A stretch of 64,000 nt of DNA from Pseudoalteromonas sp. NBT06-2 (GCF_002276045.1 NZ_NQMR01000037.1:1-64000), one strand, 5' to 3'. Positions 36,544 to 45,847 are shown, counted from the first letter of the stretch. Numbers and translations are program-made. The notes: a model not told the origin generated them from the letters alone.

Positions 36544-39500
36544 TCATGCAACTTGTTTTACTTTTATATATTTATCAATATCTACAGAATCTAACTGTTC
36601 TACAGGAAGGTATTTTTTAGCGTATGTAATATAAACACCGGATGTTAAAAATAGCTCAAATACATTTTTGTCTATGTGCTGGTCAAGTACCATCTTATAC
36701 ATAATATCTATGGCGATACTGAGAGGTTTGGCTTTTTTGTATGGTCTGTCTGCCGCAGTTAAGGCTTCAAAAATATCAGCTAAAACTAAAATTCGTTCGG
36801 GGATAGATAAATCATCAGCTGTTAGCTTTCTTGGATAGCCAGTACCAATTAAAGTCTCATGATGGGTAGAAGCATAACGAGGTACATTTTTAAGTTCCTC
36901 TGGAAAAGGAAGATTATCTAACATCTTGATCGTACTTATGACATGTTCATTTATTTTATATCTGTCCTCAGTGGTTAAAGTGCCTCGAGAGATAGATAAG
37001 TTATATAATTCGCCGCGATTATAAAGCCTTTCAGGTATCGTCATTTTTATACCAAAGTTAGGATCATAATTTGTATTGTTTGTACGCAATTCAATATGTT
37101 GCTCAGTATCTAATAATAGTTTTTCTGTTGCTGGGAGTTTTCTTTTGCTTTCTTTTGAGTGTTTTTCAAATTCAATTGGAGATAAACCTAAGCTATCATC
37201 AAAGTACCTCTGCCAAGTTTGATTTGAAATTTTAGTGAGCTGTTCAACTTTATTTTTCCCCATATATTCTCCACCAATATTTGTTTGAGCTATAAACGTA
37301 AATTCTTCTTGCAGTTTGGCATGTTTGCGTTTTAGCTCTTGTTGATAAAAAGAGCCAGAGTCGGGCTCTAACAATAGTTGTTTGTAGTATTGTATTTCAG
37401 CATCTCTATGTAATACTTCAAAGCGCATCCTAACTTCATGAATACGATTATAAATAGTTTCAAGTTTAGTGCCTTTATCAACGATATGTTCTGGTGTAGT
37501 TATTTTTCCGCAATCATGAAGCCAGGCCGCGATTCTAAATTCTCTTTGTTCATTCTCAGTCTTTAAAGCAAAATCAGAAAAACAGTCTTTTTCACTTTTG
37601 CTGGCTTCATCAACTAGCATAATGCCAATTTCAGGTACTCGTTCACAATGACCAGCTGTATAAGGAGATTTATCATCTATCGCTTGTGCTATGAGCTTAA
37701 TAAATGATTCCATTAGTTTTTTTTGGTTTTCTTCATGTTGATATAATGAACTGGCCATGTCAGTCAAAGATTCAGCTAATTCATCAAGCTCTTTAATATG
37801 GCTAAGTGAGGTTTGTACTTCATTGTACTTTCGGTGTTTAATTAAATTATTTTGCGTTACTAATCGTTTTACTGGGTTTGCTATAAATCGTGCAAAATAA
37901 AATGAAATTGGCAACATGCATAAAAGACATAAAGCAGTGAGCAACATTGATAATTTTACTTTTTCTAAACTCTTGCCAATGATAGTATTGTAAGGTGTGA
38001 CAACTGCAAAATATGTTTTGACTTTGTCTCGCATATTTACCGGACTAATGAACATATAATATTCGGTATTAGAGAGCGTTTTTTTAATAAGATTATTATG
38101 AACACTTGATTTTTTAGCCTCCGTAATAAGAGATTTATAAGGCACATTGATAGACTGAAAAATAGCGTCATTAACGTTACTTTCTAACCATTTGCTATGT
38201 AAAGCTGCTTTTTGTTTAGCAGTTATATGATTTAAAGCCTTATTTATAATTGGCAGTAAATCACTATGTTCTTTATGCAGTAAAATATGTAATGTTTCAG
38301 GGATTTTTAGAGGTTTAAAACTAATTGAAGGCTGGAGTGTAAGATCATCTATAAAGTTTTGAGACATAATATTTTTTAAAATAATATAACTATCAAGCGC
38401 TGCATATGCTTGTCCCGTTTTTACTGCATTAATGGCTTCTAAAGGAGTTTCAAATTCAATAATATTTATCAAAGGCAGTTTATCTTTTAGCAATGGTGTA
38501 ATTGACCACCCCTGAGCAATGGCTAAGGTTTTATTATTAATAGCTTGCATTTGTGTTATGGGCACATCGCTAGGCTGTGTGACTAAAGCGAATGGCATGC
38601 TTAAAAAAGGGTCACTAATAATACCTAACTTTTGGTTGAGTGGTGTATCGTATACGGCTTGTAAGGCATCTAATTCATTGTGTTTAAACATAGTCACTAA
38701 TTGTGACCAAGTGAACCCGTTAACATAATCAAACTTAATGTAAGTCAGTTGTGAAATGAGTTTCATAATATCTACGGAATACCCTTGAGGTTGACCTGAG
38801 ATAGCGAAGTCGATGGGCACCCAATCTTTTGAATTTGAAATTGTTAAAGCGGGTGTTTTTGCAATAAATTGCTTCTCTTGTTCAGTTAAATTAAGAGGTT
38901 GAGAATCAGGTACTTTAAGCTGAGAAATTTGATTGTTACTTGTTGCAATAAGTTCTCCATTTTCTTGGTAGAGGTACACCTCACTTCCTACAGGTAATTG
39001 ATGCTCTTGTAATTGGCTTGATAAACTTGAAAGTGCAATATCCAATGCTAATACATGTTTGGTATTAGGTAATATTGTTGAAAAGGTTAGGCCTGGTGCC
39101 TGTAAAGAATTAAACTGATAAGGCTCAGACTTATATATCTCGCCATTTTTTGATTGTTGAAACCATACCCGCTGTGTGGGATCAAAATCAGTTTTATTTT
39201 GTTGAATATGTCTTACTTTAAAGTTCTTATCTAAGTATTGAACAGTTTCAAGTTTTGATTGTGCGCTAGAACTAACCTTTAACCACCTATCTTTGATAGA
39301 GGCTGAAAATTTCTTTCGTATCAGCGGAGATGCAGCTAAATTAATTAACTGATCAAAGTCGCCATTGTTTTGGCCTATATATATGGAATAAAAAATCGGA
39401 TTGGTTGCCATTATTTGCGCGAAGGATTGGTAACTTGATGGTGTTAAAATATTTCCTTTCAATAAAGATGGGTTTTGCGCTAATATTTTTGTTACTTTAG

Positions 39501-39711
39501 TGGCACTATCATCAATATTTGATAGGTAATCACGGGTATATTTTGCTGTCATTTGAAAGCTGTTTCGAGCGGATTCACTGGCAATAGACATACTAAAGTA
39601 GTAATTTAACCCTATTGCAATGGTGGCAGTTAAGCCTGTTGCAATGATAAATATACTAAGCAAAGTCAGATGAATAGATATACGAAATCGTTTGAAACTA
39701 CCTTGTAACAT
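36544..39711 (-). CDS. Membrane HD-GYP phosphodiesterase with CACHE-like and SBP-like sensor domains
   Basis: 1055 residues. A membrane helix (about 13-36), an extracytoplasmic CACHE-like region (about 40-260), a family-3 solute-binding domain (about 275-515: ALTISNSKDWVPIDFAISGQ, PQGYSVDIMKLISQLTYIKF), a second helix (about 585-610), HAMP, then HD-GYP with LHDCGKITTPEHIVDKG and THHETLIGTGYP. HD-GYP enzymes hydrolyse cyclic di-GMP. Between the two motifs there are about 200 residues instead of about 65, an insertion including KLETIYNRIHEVRMRFEVLH. Both metal-binding motifs look intact. The C-terminus ends VKQVA. Stand-alone gene, divergent from the aminotransferase and downstream in orientation of nothing else; a link to the nearby T6SS is possible but unproven. 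Confidence 0.9.
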   Translation of the reverse strand: MLQGSFKRFRISIHLTLLSIFIIATGLTATIAIGLNYYFSMSIASESARNSFQMTAKYTRDYLSNIDDSATKVTKILAQNPSLLKGNILTPSSYQSFAQIMATNPIFYSIYIGQNNGDFDQLINLAASPLIRKKFSASIKDRWLKVSSSAQSKLETVQYLDKNFKVRHIQQNKTDFDPTQRVWFQQSKNGEIYKSEPYQFNSLQAPGLTFSTILPNTKHVLALDIALSSLSSQLQEHQLPVGSEVYLYQENGELIATSNNQISQLKVPDSQPLNLTEQEKQFIAKTPALTISNSKDWVPIDFAISGQPQGYSVDIMKLISQLTYIKFDYVNGFTWSQLVTMFKHNELDALQAVYDTPLNQKLGIISDPFLSMPFALVTQPSDVPITQMQAINNKTLAIAQGWSITPLLKDKLPLINIIEFETPLEAINAVKTGQAYAALDSYIILKNIMSQNFIDDLTLQPSISFKPLKIPETLHILLHKEHSDLLPIINKALNHITAKQKAALHSKWLESNVNDAIFQSINVPYKSLITEAKKSSVHNNLIKKTLSNTEYYMFISPVNMRDKVKTYFAVVTPYNTIIGKSLEKVKLSMLLTALCLLCMLPISFYFARFIANPVKRLVTQNNLIKHRKYNEVQTSLSHIKELDELAESLTDMASSLYQHEENQKKLMESFIKLIAQAIDDKSPYTAGHCERVPEIGIMLVDEASKSEKDCFSDFALKTENEQREFRIAAWLHDCGKITTPEHIVDKGTKLETIYNRIHEVRMRFEVLHRDAEIQYYKQLLLEPDSGSFYQQELKRKHAKLQEEFTFIAQTNIGGEYMGKNKVEQLTKISNQTWQRYFDDSLGLSPIEFEKHSKESKRKLPATEKLLLDTEQHIELRTNNTNYDPNFGIKMTIPERLYNRGELYNLSISRGTLTTEDRYKINEHVISTIKMLDNLPFPEELKNVPRYASTHHETLIGTGYPRKLTADDLSIPERILVLADIFEALTAADRPYKKAKPLSIAIDIMYKMVLDQHIDKNVFELFLTSGVYITYAKKYLPVEQLDSVDIDKYIKVKQVA

Positions 39712-39911
39712 GAATATCCTTATTTTAAAGTCTTAAACTTCACTAAAGGTAATAAATTACTCGAATCTAAAGCTAGTACAAAAAATAGCAGTTTAATAGT
39801 GAATATTTTTATTATTCGCATTGTGAAAGATTGTATTTTATTGTTTAAAATTAAAAATGTTACTTTAGTCGTTCAGTATTAATATTTAATGAAATTACAG
39901 AATAAACCAAC

Positions 39912-39943
39912 AACTTGACACTTGTGTCAAGTTAGTGTCTACT
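39912..39943 (+). promoter_or_regulatory. Perfect palindromic operator overlapping a probable promoter
   Basis: AACTTGACAC-TT-GTGTCAAGTT is a perfect inverted repeat with 10-base arms at 39912-39933. Its left arm contains TTGACA (39915-39920), an ideal -35 box, and 17 bases on is TCTACT (39938-39943), a fair -10. It lies about 60 bases before the aminotransferase ATG. A dimeric repressor bound here would block the -35 box. The regulator is not identifiable from the window. Confidence 0.65.
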
Positions 39944-40002
39944 GAAAGCACTTCTGTTGCGTAAACTTACAACTAATAAAATTGAAAATAGGTTACAATA
40001 CT

Positions 40003-41124
40003 ATGACATATAAATCTTTTACTCCGCCACGTAGAATTTTAATGGGGCCAGGCCCTTCAGACATCAGCTCTGAAGTATTAAGTGCATTATCTCGTCCTAT
40101 AATTGGCCATTTAGATCCACTTTTTGTGGGTATGATGGATGAAGTTAAGTCACTTCTTCAATATGCTTTTCAAACAAAAAATGAATTCACCATTGCACTT
40201 TCTGCGCCAGGCTCTGCAGGTATGGAAGCTTGCTTTGTTAATTTAGTCGAAGCGGGTGATAAAGTTATTGTATGTCGTAATGGCGTATTTGGTGATCGTA
40301 TGATCCAAAATGTGACACGTATTGGAGCCGAAGCTATTGTTGTTGATTCTCCTTGGGGGCGTGCTGTAGAAACGGACAAAGTAGAGCAAGCTTTAATTGA
40401 TAATCCAGATGCGAAATTGTTGGCTTTTGTTCATGCTGAAACTTCTACGGGGGCGTTATCTGATGCTAAAACTTTATGCAAAATGGCGCAAAAGCATGGC
40501 TGTGTCACTATTGTTGATGCGGTAACTTCACTTGGTGGTGTGGAATTAAAAGTAGATGAATGGGGTATTGATGCTATTTATTCAGGTTCTCAAAAATGTT
40601 TGTCTTGTGTGCCGGGTTTATCCCCTATTTCATTTAGTGAAAAAGCGGTAGAAATTATTAAAAATCGTAAAACCCCCATTCAAAGTTGGTTTTTAGATCA
40701 ATCTCTTGTAATGAGCTATTGGTCAGGGGAGGGGAAACGCAGCTATCATCATACTGCACCTGTTAATTCGTTATATGCGTTGCATGAGTCATTATTGCAT
40801 TTACATAATGAAGGTTTAGAAAATGCTTGGGCACGTCATAAACAGCAACACGATAATTTAGCCAAAGGATTAGAGAAATTAGGTATTGAATTTATCGTAC
40901 CTGAAGATGAAAGGTTACCGCAACTTAATACGATATCAATTCCAAGTGGTGTTGATGATGCGAAAGTAAGAAGTTACATGTTAAATCATTATAACTTAGA
41001 GATAGGCGCAGGTTTAGGTGACTTTACTGGTAAAGCATGGCGTATCGGTTTAATGGGGTATGCGGCTAGAAATGAAAATGTAGCATTATGCTTAACTGCT
41101 TTAGAAGATGCATTAGCGCAATAA
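40003..41124 (+). CDS. Class V PLP aminotransferase (alanine-glyoxylate / serine-glyoxylate type)
   Basis: 373 residues from the ATG at 40003 (MTYKSFTPPRRILMGPGPSD); an upstream in-frame TTG at 39982 has no ribosome site. Signatures: RILMGPGPSDISSEVL, GSAGMEACFVNLVEAGDKV, VHAETSTGALSD, IVDAVTSLGGVEL and GSQKCLSCVPGLSPISFSEK, where Lys of SQK binds PLP. The family moves amino groups between alanine/serine and glyoxylate. A strong palindrome overlaps its promoter. Monocistronic by spacing; the next gene is 107 bases on. Confidence 0.93.
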   Translation: MTYKSFTPPRRILMGPGPSDISSEVLSALSRPIIGHLDPLFVGMMDEVKSLLQYAFQTKNEFTIALSAPGSAGMEACFVNLVEAGDKVIVCRNGVFGDRMIQNVTRIGAEAIVVDSPWGRAVETDKVEQALIDNPDAKLLAFVHAETSTGALSDAKTLCKMAQKHGCVTIVDAVTSLGGVELKVDEWGIDAIYSGSQKCLSCVPGLSPISFSEKAVEIIKNRKTPIQSWFLDQSLVMSYWSGEGKRSYHHTAPVNSLYALHESLLHLHNEGLENAWARHKQQHDNLAKGLEKLGIEFIVPEDERLPQLNTISIPSGVDDAKVRSYMLNHYNLEIGAGLGDFTGKAWRIGLMGYAARNENVALCLTALEDALAQ

Positions 41125-41231
41125 CGTAAAGCAATCGATATAAGAGCCTGTAGTTCGGCTGTTAAATCGATTGTTAAACTCTTTTATTGCTTGATACGTA
41201 TATTTCCAATTAAAAGCGATGGAATAACGAT

Positions 41232-41462
41232 ATGAATCAATTAGAGCATGAAACATCAAGAATTATTGAAATGGCATGGGAAGATAGAACTCCATTTGAA
41301 ATCATTGAAAGCCAATTTGGATTAGATGAAAAAGCAACAATCAAGCGCCTTGCTCTTGAAAATTTATCCTTATTAAAATTTGATCACTCACTTACTCGTA
41401 TTGGTATAAGAACAAATAGGGTCATCCGAGGATATTGCCCGACACAATATAAAAATCGGTAG
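41232..41462 (+). CDS. DUF2805/TIGR03643-like protein with transposon-derived centre
   Basis: 76 residues. The first about 40 (HETSRIIEMAWEDRTPFEII, ESQFGLDEKATIK) match the DUF2805 family, unknown function. From about residue 36 the coding DNA (41339-41406) is the right end of a family-2 miniature element: AAGCGCCTTGCTCTTGAAAA to ACTCGTATTGGTA, giving RLALENLSLLKFDHSLTRIG. The last residues (IRGYCPTQYKNR) read like family sequence again. So an element fragment replaces part of the protein without closing the frame. Whether the product works is unknown. Confidence 0.75.
   Translation: MNQLEHETSRIIEMAWEDRTPFEIIESQFGLDEKATIKRLALENLSLLKFDHSLTRIGIRTNRVIRGYCPTQYKNR
41339..41406 (+). repeat. Family-2 miniature element fragment (right end) inside a coding region
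   Basis: 68 bases matching, with only a couple of differences, the right ends of the family-2 copies at 56.4 and 62.0 kb (ATCAAGCGCCTTG ... CTTACTCGTATTGGTA). The left end of the element is absent. Confidence 0.85.
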
Positions 41463-41488
41463 TTTACTAATCCTAGGCGATAGAATGC

Positions 41489-42393
41489 TTATGATGGCGC
41501 TTTTAATAAAGATTGTAGAGCGCTATCTATTGTCGAGTATTTAAAGTTAAACTTACTTGATAGCAGTTTTTTAGGATATACATTCTGACCATAATTTAAT
41601 AGTTCTGACATTTCACTAAATAGTAACTTTAAGAAGAATCCGGGGCTTGTAAACAAGCAGGGTCTTTTTAGTGTTTTAGATAATTTAGTAGAAAACTCCG
41701 CATTAGTAACTGCGTTTTCAGCAGTTATATTTATCGGACCACTTAAATTTTCGTTCTCAACAATATAAATGATCGCATTGACCATATCTTCAATGTGTAT
41801 CCAAGACATTACTTGTCTTCCAGAACCAATCTTACCACCTAATCCAAACTTAAATAGAGGCAACATTTTAGATAATACGCCATGATTTTTAGATAAAACA
41901 ATACCCGTTCTTAGCAAGGCAACACGTGTCCACTTACTGCTCGATTTTGATGTAATTAACTCCCAATTTTCACATATTGTGTTGGTAAATTCTTTGTTAT
42001 AAGCGGTAAATTGCTCATCAATAGCTGTGATACCTTGCCTGCCATAAATGCCTATTGCACTACCCGAGATAAAAAGTTTAGGCTTATTGATAGCCTGTTT
42101 AATGAGTTCGGTTAAAGTTTGAGTTGTAGACCAACGGCTTTGACAAATAATATCTTTTTGTTTTTGTGACCATCTCTTATCAGCAATAGGCTCGCCAGCT
42201 AAATTGATGACAATATCGGCATTTTCGATACTTTCTAAAGTTAATCTACTGATTATAATCACTTTCGAGTTAAATTGCTTTTGGGCTTTTTCGATATTTC
42301 TGCTCAATACAGTAATATTTGCATTGTGAGTGTACAGTTGATTAATTAGTGCTTGACCTATGCAGCCTGACCGCCTGTAATTAAATAGTTCAT
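41489..42393 (-). pseudogene. TIGR01777-family NAD(P)-binding oxidoreductase, frameshifted
   Basis: Epimerase-like SDR family protein (YfcH type). The main frame from 42307 reads MSRNIEKAQKQFNSK, NLAGEPIADKRWSQKQKDII, FISGSAIGIYGRQG, IHIEDMVNAIIYIVEN and GPINITAENAVTNAEFS. The true start is the ATG at 42391-42393: MNYLITGG, then one base is missing at about 42368 in the Rossmann glycine motif (GGT-CA-GGC where GGT-ACA-GGC would give GGTGCIG), after which CIGQALINQLYTHNANITVL leads into the main frame. With that base restored the protein is about 301 residues, exactly family length. Recent mutation or a sequence error. Confidence 0.85.
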
Positions 42394-42513
42394 AAGACGC
42401 TTTAAATGCTCCGGATTTATCTGTTAATTTAGCTTCGTATAAAAAGTATCGATATCTAACATTTAATTTTAGGTATATTTAATTGTTTGAAATATATCTA
42501 TTTTTAAAATGAA

Positions 42514-43050
42514 TTAAAGAGATAGGCTGTTTTCTATTTTTAATAGCTCTAAGTTATTTGCTATATCTTCAGCAGCCGTTAAAGGATTAATATTTTTATC
42601 TATTTTCATGATCTTACCGGCTTTGGAAATGTAAAAGGTGATTCTGTTTGCCACTTTAAACGTGTTGAGAACGTCATATGCTTTAGCTGTATTTTTTGTC
42701 GGATCACTCAACATAGGGAAGTCTGCGCCCGTCTTTTTTGCAAAATCTCTGTTGGCATCTAGTGGGTCGACACTTGCCATAAAATAACTTGTGTTAAACG
42801 CTCTAATCAAATGTCCTTTCTCAACCAATGATTTACATTCTATAGTACATCCTCTGGTATTGGCCATTGGATACCAGGCAAGTATCACTGCTTGTTTATT
42901 TTTGTAATCGCTCAGCTGATAAAAATCGCCATTGGTTGCTTGTAATTTAAAATTAGGCGCTTGATCTCCTACGTTTAAATCATTTGCTATTAAATTAAAG
43001 CTAATGATTGTAATAAACAAAGTACTAATTAATTTGGATAGGGTTTTCAT
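42514..43050 (-). CDS. Exported peroxiredoxin (AhpC/TSA, Bcp-like)
   Basis: 178 residues with a signal peptide (1-22, ending LIA). The thioredoxin-fold start is LNVGDQAPNFKLQATNGDFY; the active-site segment reads AWYPMANTRGCTIECKSLVE, in which the Cys of GCT is the expected peroxidatic residue (YPxxxTPGCTxE in Bcp-like enzymes; here TRGC). FPMLSDPTKNTAKAYDVLNT follows. It reduces peroxides outside the cytoplasm with an unknown thiol donor. Complements sodC, which makes peroxide in the same compartment, but they are not linked. Confidence 0.9.
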   Translation of the reverse strand: MKTLSKLISTLFITIISFNLIANDLNVGDQAPNFKLQATNGDFYQLSDYKNKQAVILAWYPMANTRGCTIECKSLVEKGHLIRAFNTSYFMASVDPLDANRDFAKKTGADFPMLSDPTKNTAKAYDVLNTFKVANRITFYISKAGKIMKIDKNINPLTAAEDIANNLELLKIENSLSL

Positions 43051-43093
43051 TATATTACCTTTTTAAGTGTTGTTTAATTATTTCATACTTATA

Positions 43094-43403
43094 TACCCAA
43101 ACCACTTCAAGATGCAGGATTCAGTTGGAATTAGAAATGCTTTAGGCAAGGCATTGATTGAAGAACATGGTTATTCCCTTTTCAAAATCAATAACGCTGC
43201 ATAAAGTATTTATAAAGCAACCTTACAGGGACTTCTGAGCAAATCATGCTCGTTGTTGCCTGCATGGATGTAGGTACTAGAGCAATGCAGGAGCATATTG
43301 CCGGTCCATCTTTTTTTAAGGGAGTAACCATTAATGCAAAGATGCGCCTAGATCATGAATTGCTCAGCAGTCCTGAACCTCACATCTTGAAGTGGCTTGG
43401 GTA
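43094..43403 (+). mobile_element. Family-1 miniature element, copy E (most complete)
   Basis: 310 bases, TACCCAAACCACTTCAAGAT to ATCTTGAAGTGGCTTGGGTA, flanked by TA. It contains GGTTATTCCCTTTTCAAAAT, the 48-base module (CCTGCATGGATGTAGGTACT...ATGCAGG) and AAGGGAGTAACCATTAATGC. Best reference copy in the window. It lies between the peroxiredoxin start region and the end of the MipA/OmpV pseudogene. A 77-codon frame across its right end (43246-43479) is not a gene. Confidence 0.93.
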
Positions 43404-43455
43404 TATACGCTTGGTGATAATAAAAAGTTTGATTATTTTACTACTTTATGAATAT

Positions 43456-44223
43456 TCATTCAAAAAACTTACTAAATAAAAATCGAACGTTGAGATTATT
43501 ATCATTTTCAACTAATGGGCTTTGAGTGATCCCTGAATCAAACTTGGCGTATTCAAGAGATAAACTGGTGAATCCATCAAAAAATACAGGAGTTGATAGC
43601 GAAAGACCAATAGTGGCATTAATAGCCGATTGTCCTTGATATGTCCAAATAAATGCATTTATTTCATTTGGTTTAACACCATAATAATAATCAACATGTG
43701 TATCATTCAAATAACTGATACTCAATTTAGGTTCAAAAAATAAAGACCCATAATTAAACACTCTAGAGATATTTGCTTTTGCTTCATAACCATTTGAATT
43801 TCCAAGGACATCAAACATATTTGATAAATTGATTTTCCAGTTTTGCTTTTCATATGACAAACCAATGCCTGTATCTATTGATACTTTTCTTTTTTCCATA
43901 TTCTCAAAGATATAGCTATCGGATTTATTAAATCCTTGAAAACGCGGTGCGGCTTGAATAGAGAGCGTTATATCGGATACATTTAAAGCATCGTATTTAA
44001 TAAAAGGCCCTAAAACACTCCATTTTTCGTTTCTATATCCAATGATAGGTAAAGGTATAATGCGATAGTCATATCCTTTATAAATTTATTGACTAACACC
44101 TAAACCTAATCCATATAAGAATCCATGAGGTTCAATTTTCTCTCTCGCTGTTCCTCTATTATGTGCTGCATGAACAGTTGAGCTAAGTAATAGTAAAGCT
44201 AAAAGTAAAATCCAACACCTCAT
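43456..44223 (-). pseudogene. MipA/OmpV-family outer-membrane protein with a premature stop
   Basis: Start ATG at 44221-44223 opens a signal peptide (MRCWILLLALLLLSSTVHA), then FLYGLGLGVSQ, TAA at 44086-44088 (codon 46), then IYKGYDYRIIPLPIIGYRNE, ISRVFNYGSLFFEPKLSISY, DYYYGVKPNEINAF and a C-terminal beta-strand ending in FSKFFE. Apart from the one stop the whole MipA/OmpV barrel (about 255 codons) is in one frame, so the stop is the only visible lesion (for example GAA to TAA). MipA-like proteins are scaffold/barrel proteins of the outer membrane. Confidence 0.8.
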
Positions 44224-44440
44224 TGTTATTCCTTATTAGTTAGTGTGCATTGGTTTTACGAAGTAAGCTGTACTTTAGATCAATTTATTGAAACATAATG
44301 ATATTTGCTATAAATATTCAGGGAAAGTTATTTTAGACATAACAATAGAGATTATGAATTGCCAAAATATGCTGATATGCTTAATCGTGGCTATCAAGTT
44401 GTTTATAAAAGTGCTTAACATCACAGAACAACACTTTTAA
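44224..44440. other. Spacer with a short coding-like scrap
   Basis: Between two outer-membrane pseudogenes. A plus-strand stretch near 44343-44420 reads NNRDYELPKYADMLNRGYQV then VYKSA-stop, which looks like protein sequence but I cannot assign it. Otherwise nothing recognised. Confidence 0.3.
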
Positions 44441-44751
44441 TCATCTTATATTTCTATTAGAAAGGTAAAGAGATGCTAATTGAAAGGGTAGAATGTCTGG
44501 GAATTTGTACTCTTTTTTATATGTTGAATAGTTTTTATTATACTCTAACTCTTGAATTGTTTGAGAGCCATAAATATTAAACGCTTTAATATAAATGTTT
44601 GTATCAATTCCCATTAATTGTGTTTAATAATCAACGCGATGATAATTTTTATCTTGTTCTGCGTTAAAATATCCATACTCAGGCACATAAAATAAAGGAG
44701 TGGATGCTGTTTCATAATAAGAGGTTGCCTGTTTTACTTGGGTATAATGCT
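44441..44751 (-). pseudogene. C-terminal fragment of a TonB-dependent receptor
   Basis: Minus frame reads HYTQVKQATSYYETASTPLF, YVPEYGYFNAEQDKNYHRVD, Y-stop, then TQLMGIDTNIYIKAFNIYGS, QTIQELEYNKNYSTYKKEYK and a short end at a stop (44441-44443). Alternating aromatic/polar strands with DKNYHRVDY and NIYGSQTIQE are the typical last strands of a TonB receptor barrel. No plug or start remains and one in-frame stop is present. Confidence 0.6.
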
Positions 44752-44828
44752 AGCTTGCTAATTTGAACGATTTGCATTTAAATTTGGATTCACTGGGCTT
44801 ATTGTTAATAAGCGATAGTCATCTACCA

Positions 44829-45847
44829 ATGAATAGCATAATAGAGAATAAAAACTTTAACATAGCAAGCATATTATGGCTTATTATTGCTGCTAGTATG
44901 TCTGTTCATATTATTGTATTACAGCTCGGACAAACTCTGTTAACTCACTGGAGATGAACAGCTCTAATGGTACATACTGCCGCTGAGATTAGTGGTACGA
45001 TTTCGCTTTATTTGTTGCCATGTTTTTACTGCGTTATAAACATTTTGGTCGTGGCACACATTATAATATTCGAATTGCAGCAGCACTAATCGCTATGGGC
45101 GTTTTTGATGGGGTTCATGCGGTTGTTGCTGTCGGTGATCTTTTTGTCTGGTTACATAGCCTTGCCATTTTTAGCGGTGGATTGCTTTTCATTTTAATAT
45201 ATGTGCCAAAAAGCTGGTCTTTTTTTGACTCTCACCTTTGGTGGCAGATGATAATGTTGCTATCTTGCTTTATTGGCCTAACTTCTATGATTTACCCATA
45301 AATCGTTTCGGTCATGGTTTTTAAGACCGTCAAGAAGATAATATATCAATTTTTATTAGAGATAATAATGGTTATTTAACTTTAGATTATAAGGATAACG
45401 GCAAAGGAATAGCTCAAAATGTTAAGTCTAATCTTTTTGATCTCTTTGTTACCACTAGAGCACCGATGAGTTTAAAATATGAACACCATAATGGTCCAAA
45501 AATCACACAGGCAAGGCGTATTAGTGAATGGAATAGTGGGCTATTTCGAGCTGATACAACGTAGCATGTGTGATTTTTGGTCATTCCCTGCGGGCGAAGC
45601 TAAAATTTCCGTATACTGCGTTAAATTTTCTTGATGGAGAATAACTAGACCTACAAAAATTTTGGCTCTCGCTGGTGACTATATTTTAAACTGATCGGTG
45701 CTCTAGGAGGGGACAAGGTAGCTCAGGATTAGGAATGAATATCGTATTAATTTAATTAACAGTAAATTAGCAGGAACAATTAAGTGCCTTGAATGTAAAC
45801 AGGGGGGCCATTTTAAAATCGAACTTCCTATTTTATATTCAAGTTAA
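44829..45847 (+). pseudogene. Multi-membrane sensor histidine kinase, heavily broken
   Basis: The N-terminal multi-helix region reads MNSIIENKNFNIASILWLII, HTAAEISGTI, shifts frame about 45000, then AMFLLRYKHFGRG, IAMGVFDGVHAVVAVGDLFV and WLHSLAIFSGGLLFILIYVP. After 45301 the central dimerisation part is missing and the text jumps to the kinase N-box region (FGHGF-stop-DRQEDNISIFIRDN), LDYKDNGKGIAQNV, LFDLFVTTR; a family-3 miniature element (45459-45702) interrupts this before RGQGSSGLGMNIV; one further base is lost, then NLINSKLAGTIKCLECKQGG and HFKIELPILYSS-stop. So: two frameshifts, one stop, an internal deletion and an insertion. Confidence 0.8.
45459..45702. mobile_element. Family-3 miniature element with CTAG duplication
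   Basis: 244 bases, AGCACCGATGAGTTTAAAAT at left and the inverse of AGCACCGATCAGTTTAAAAT at right (one mismatch in 22), flanked by CTAG at 45455-45458 and 45703-45706. Removing it and one CTAG rejoins the kinase G-box frame (TTR-RGQGSSGLG). Inside are further inverted blocks (CCAAAAATCACACA with TGTGTGATTTTTGG-like). No coding capacity. A CTAG duplication is the kind made by IS5-type transposases. Confidence 0.9.

Noticed and set aside
44739-44753. TACTTGGGTATA as another family-1 end
   Set aside because: Only the last few bases agree and they are part of the TonB receptor remnant's reading frame; no partner end is nearby.
44763-44957. Two separate small membrane protein genes (44763-44957 and 45020-45301)
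   Set aside because: They are frameshifted pieces of one sensor kinase membrane domain, followed by kinase motifs further on.
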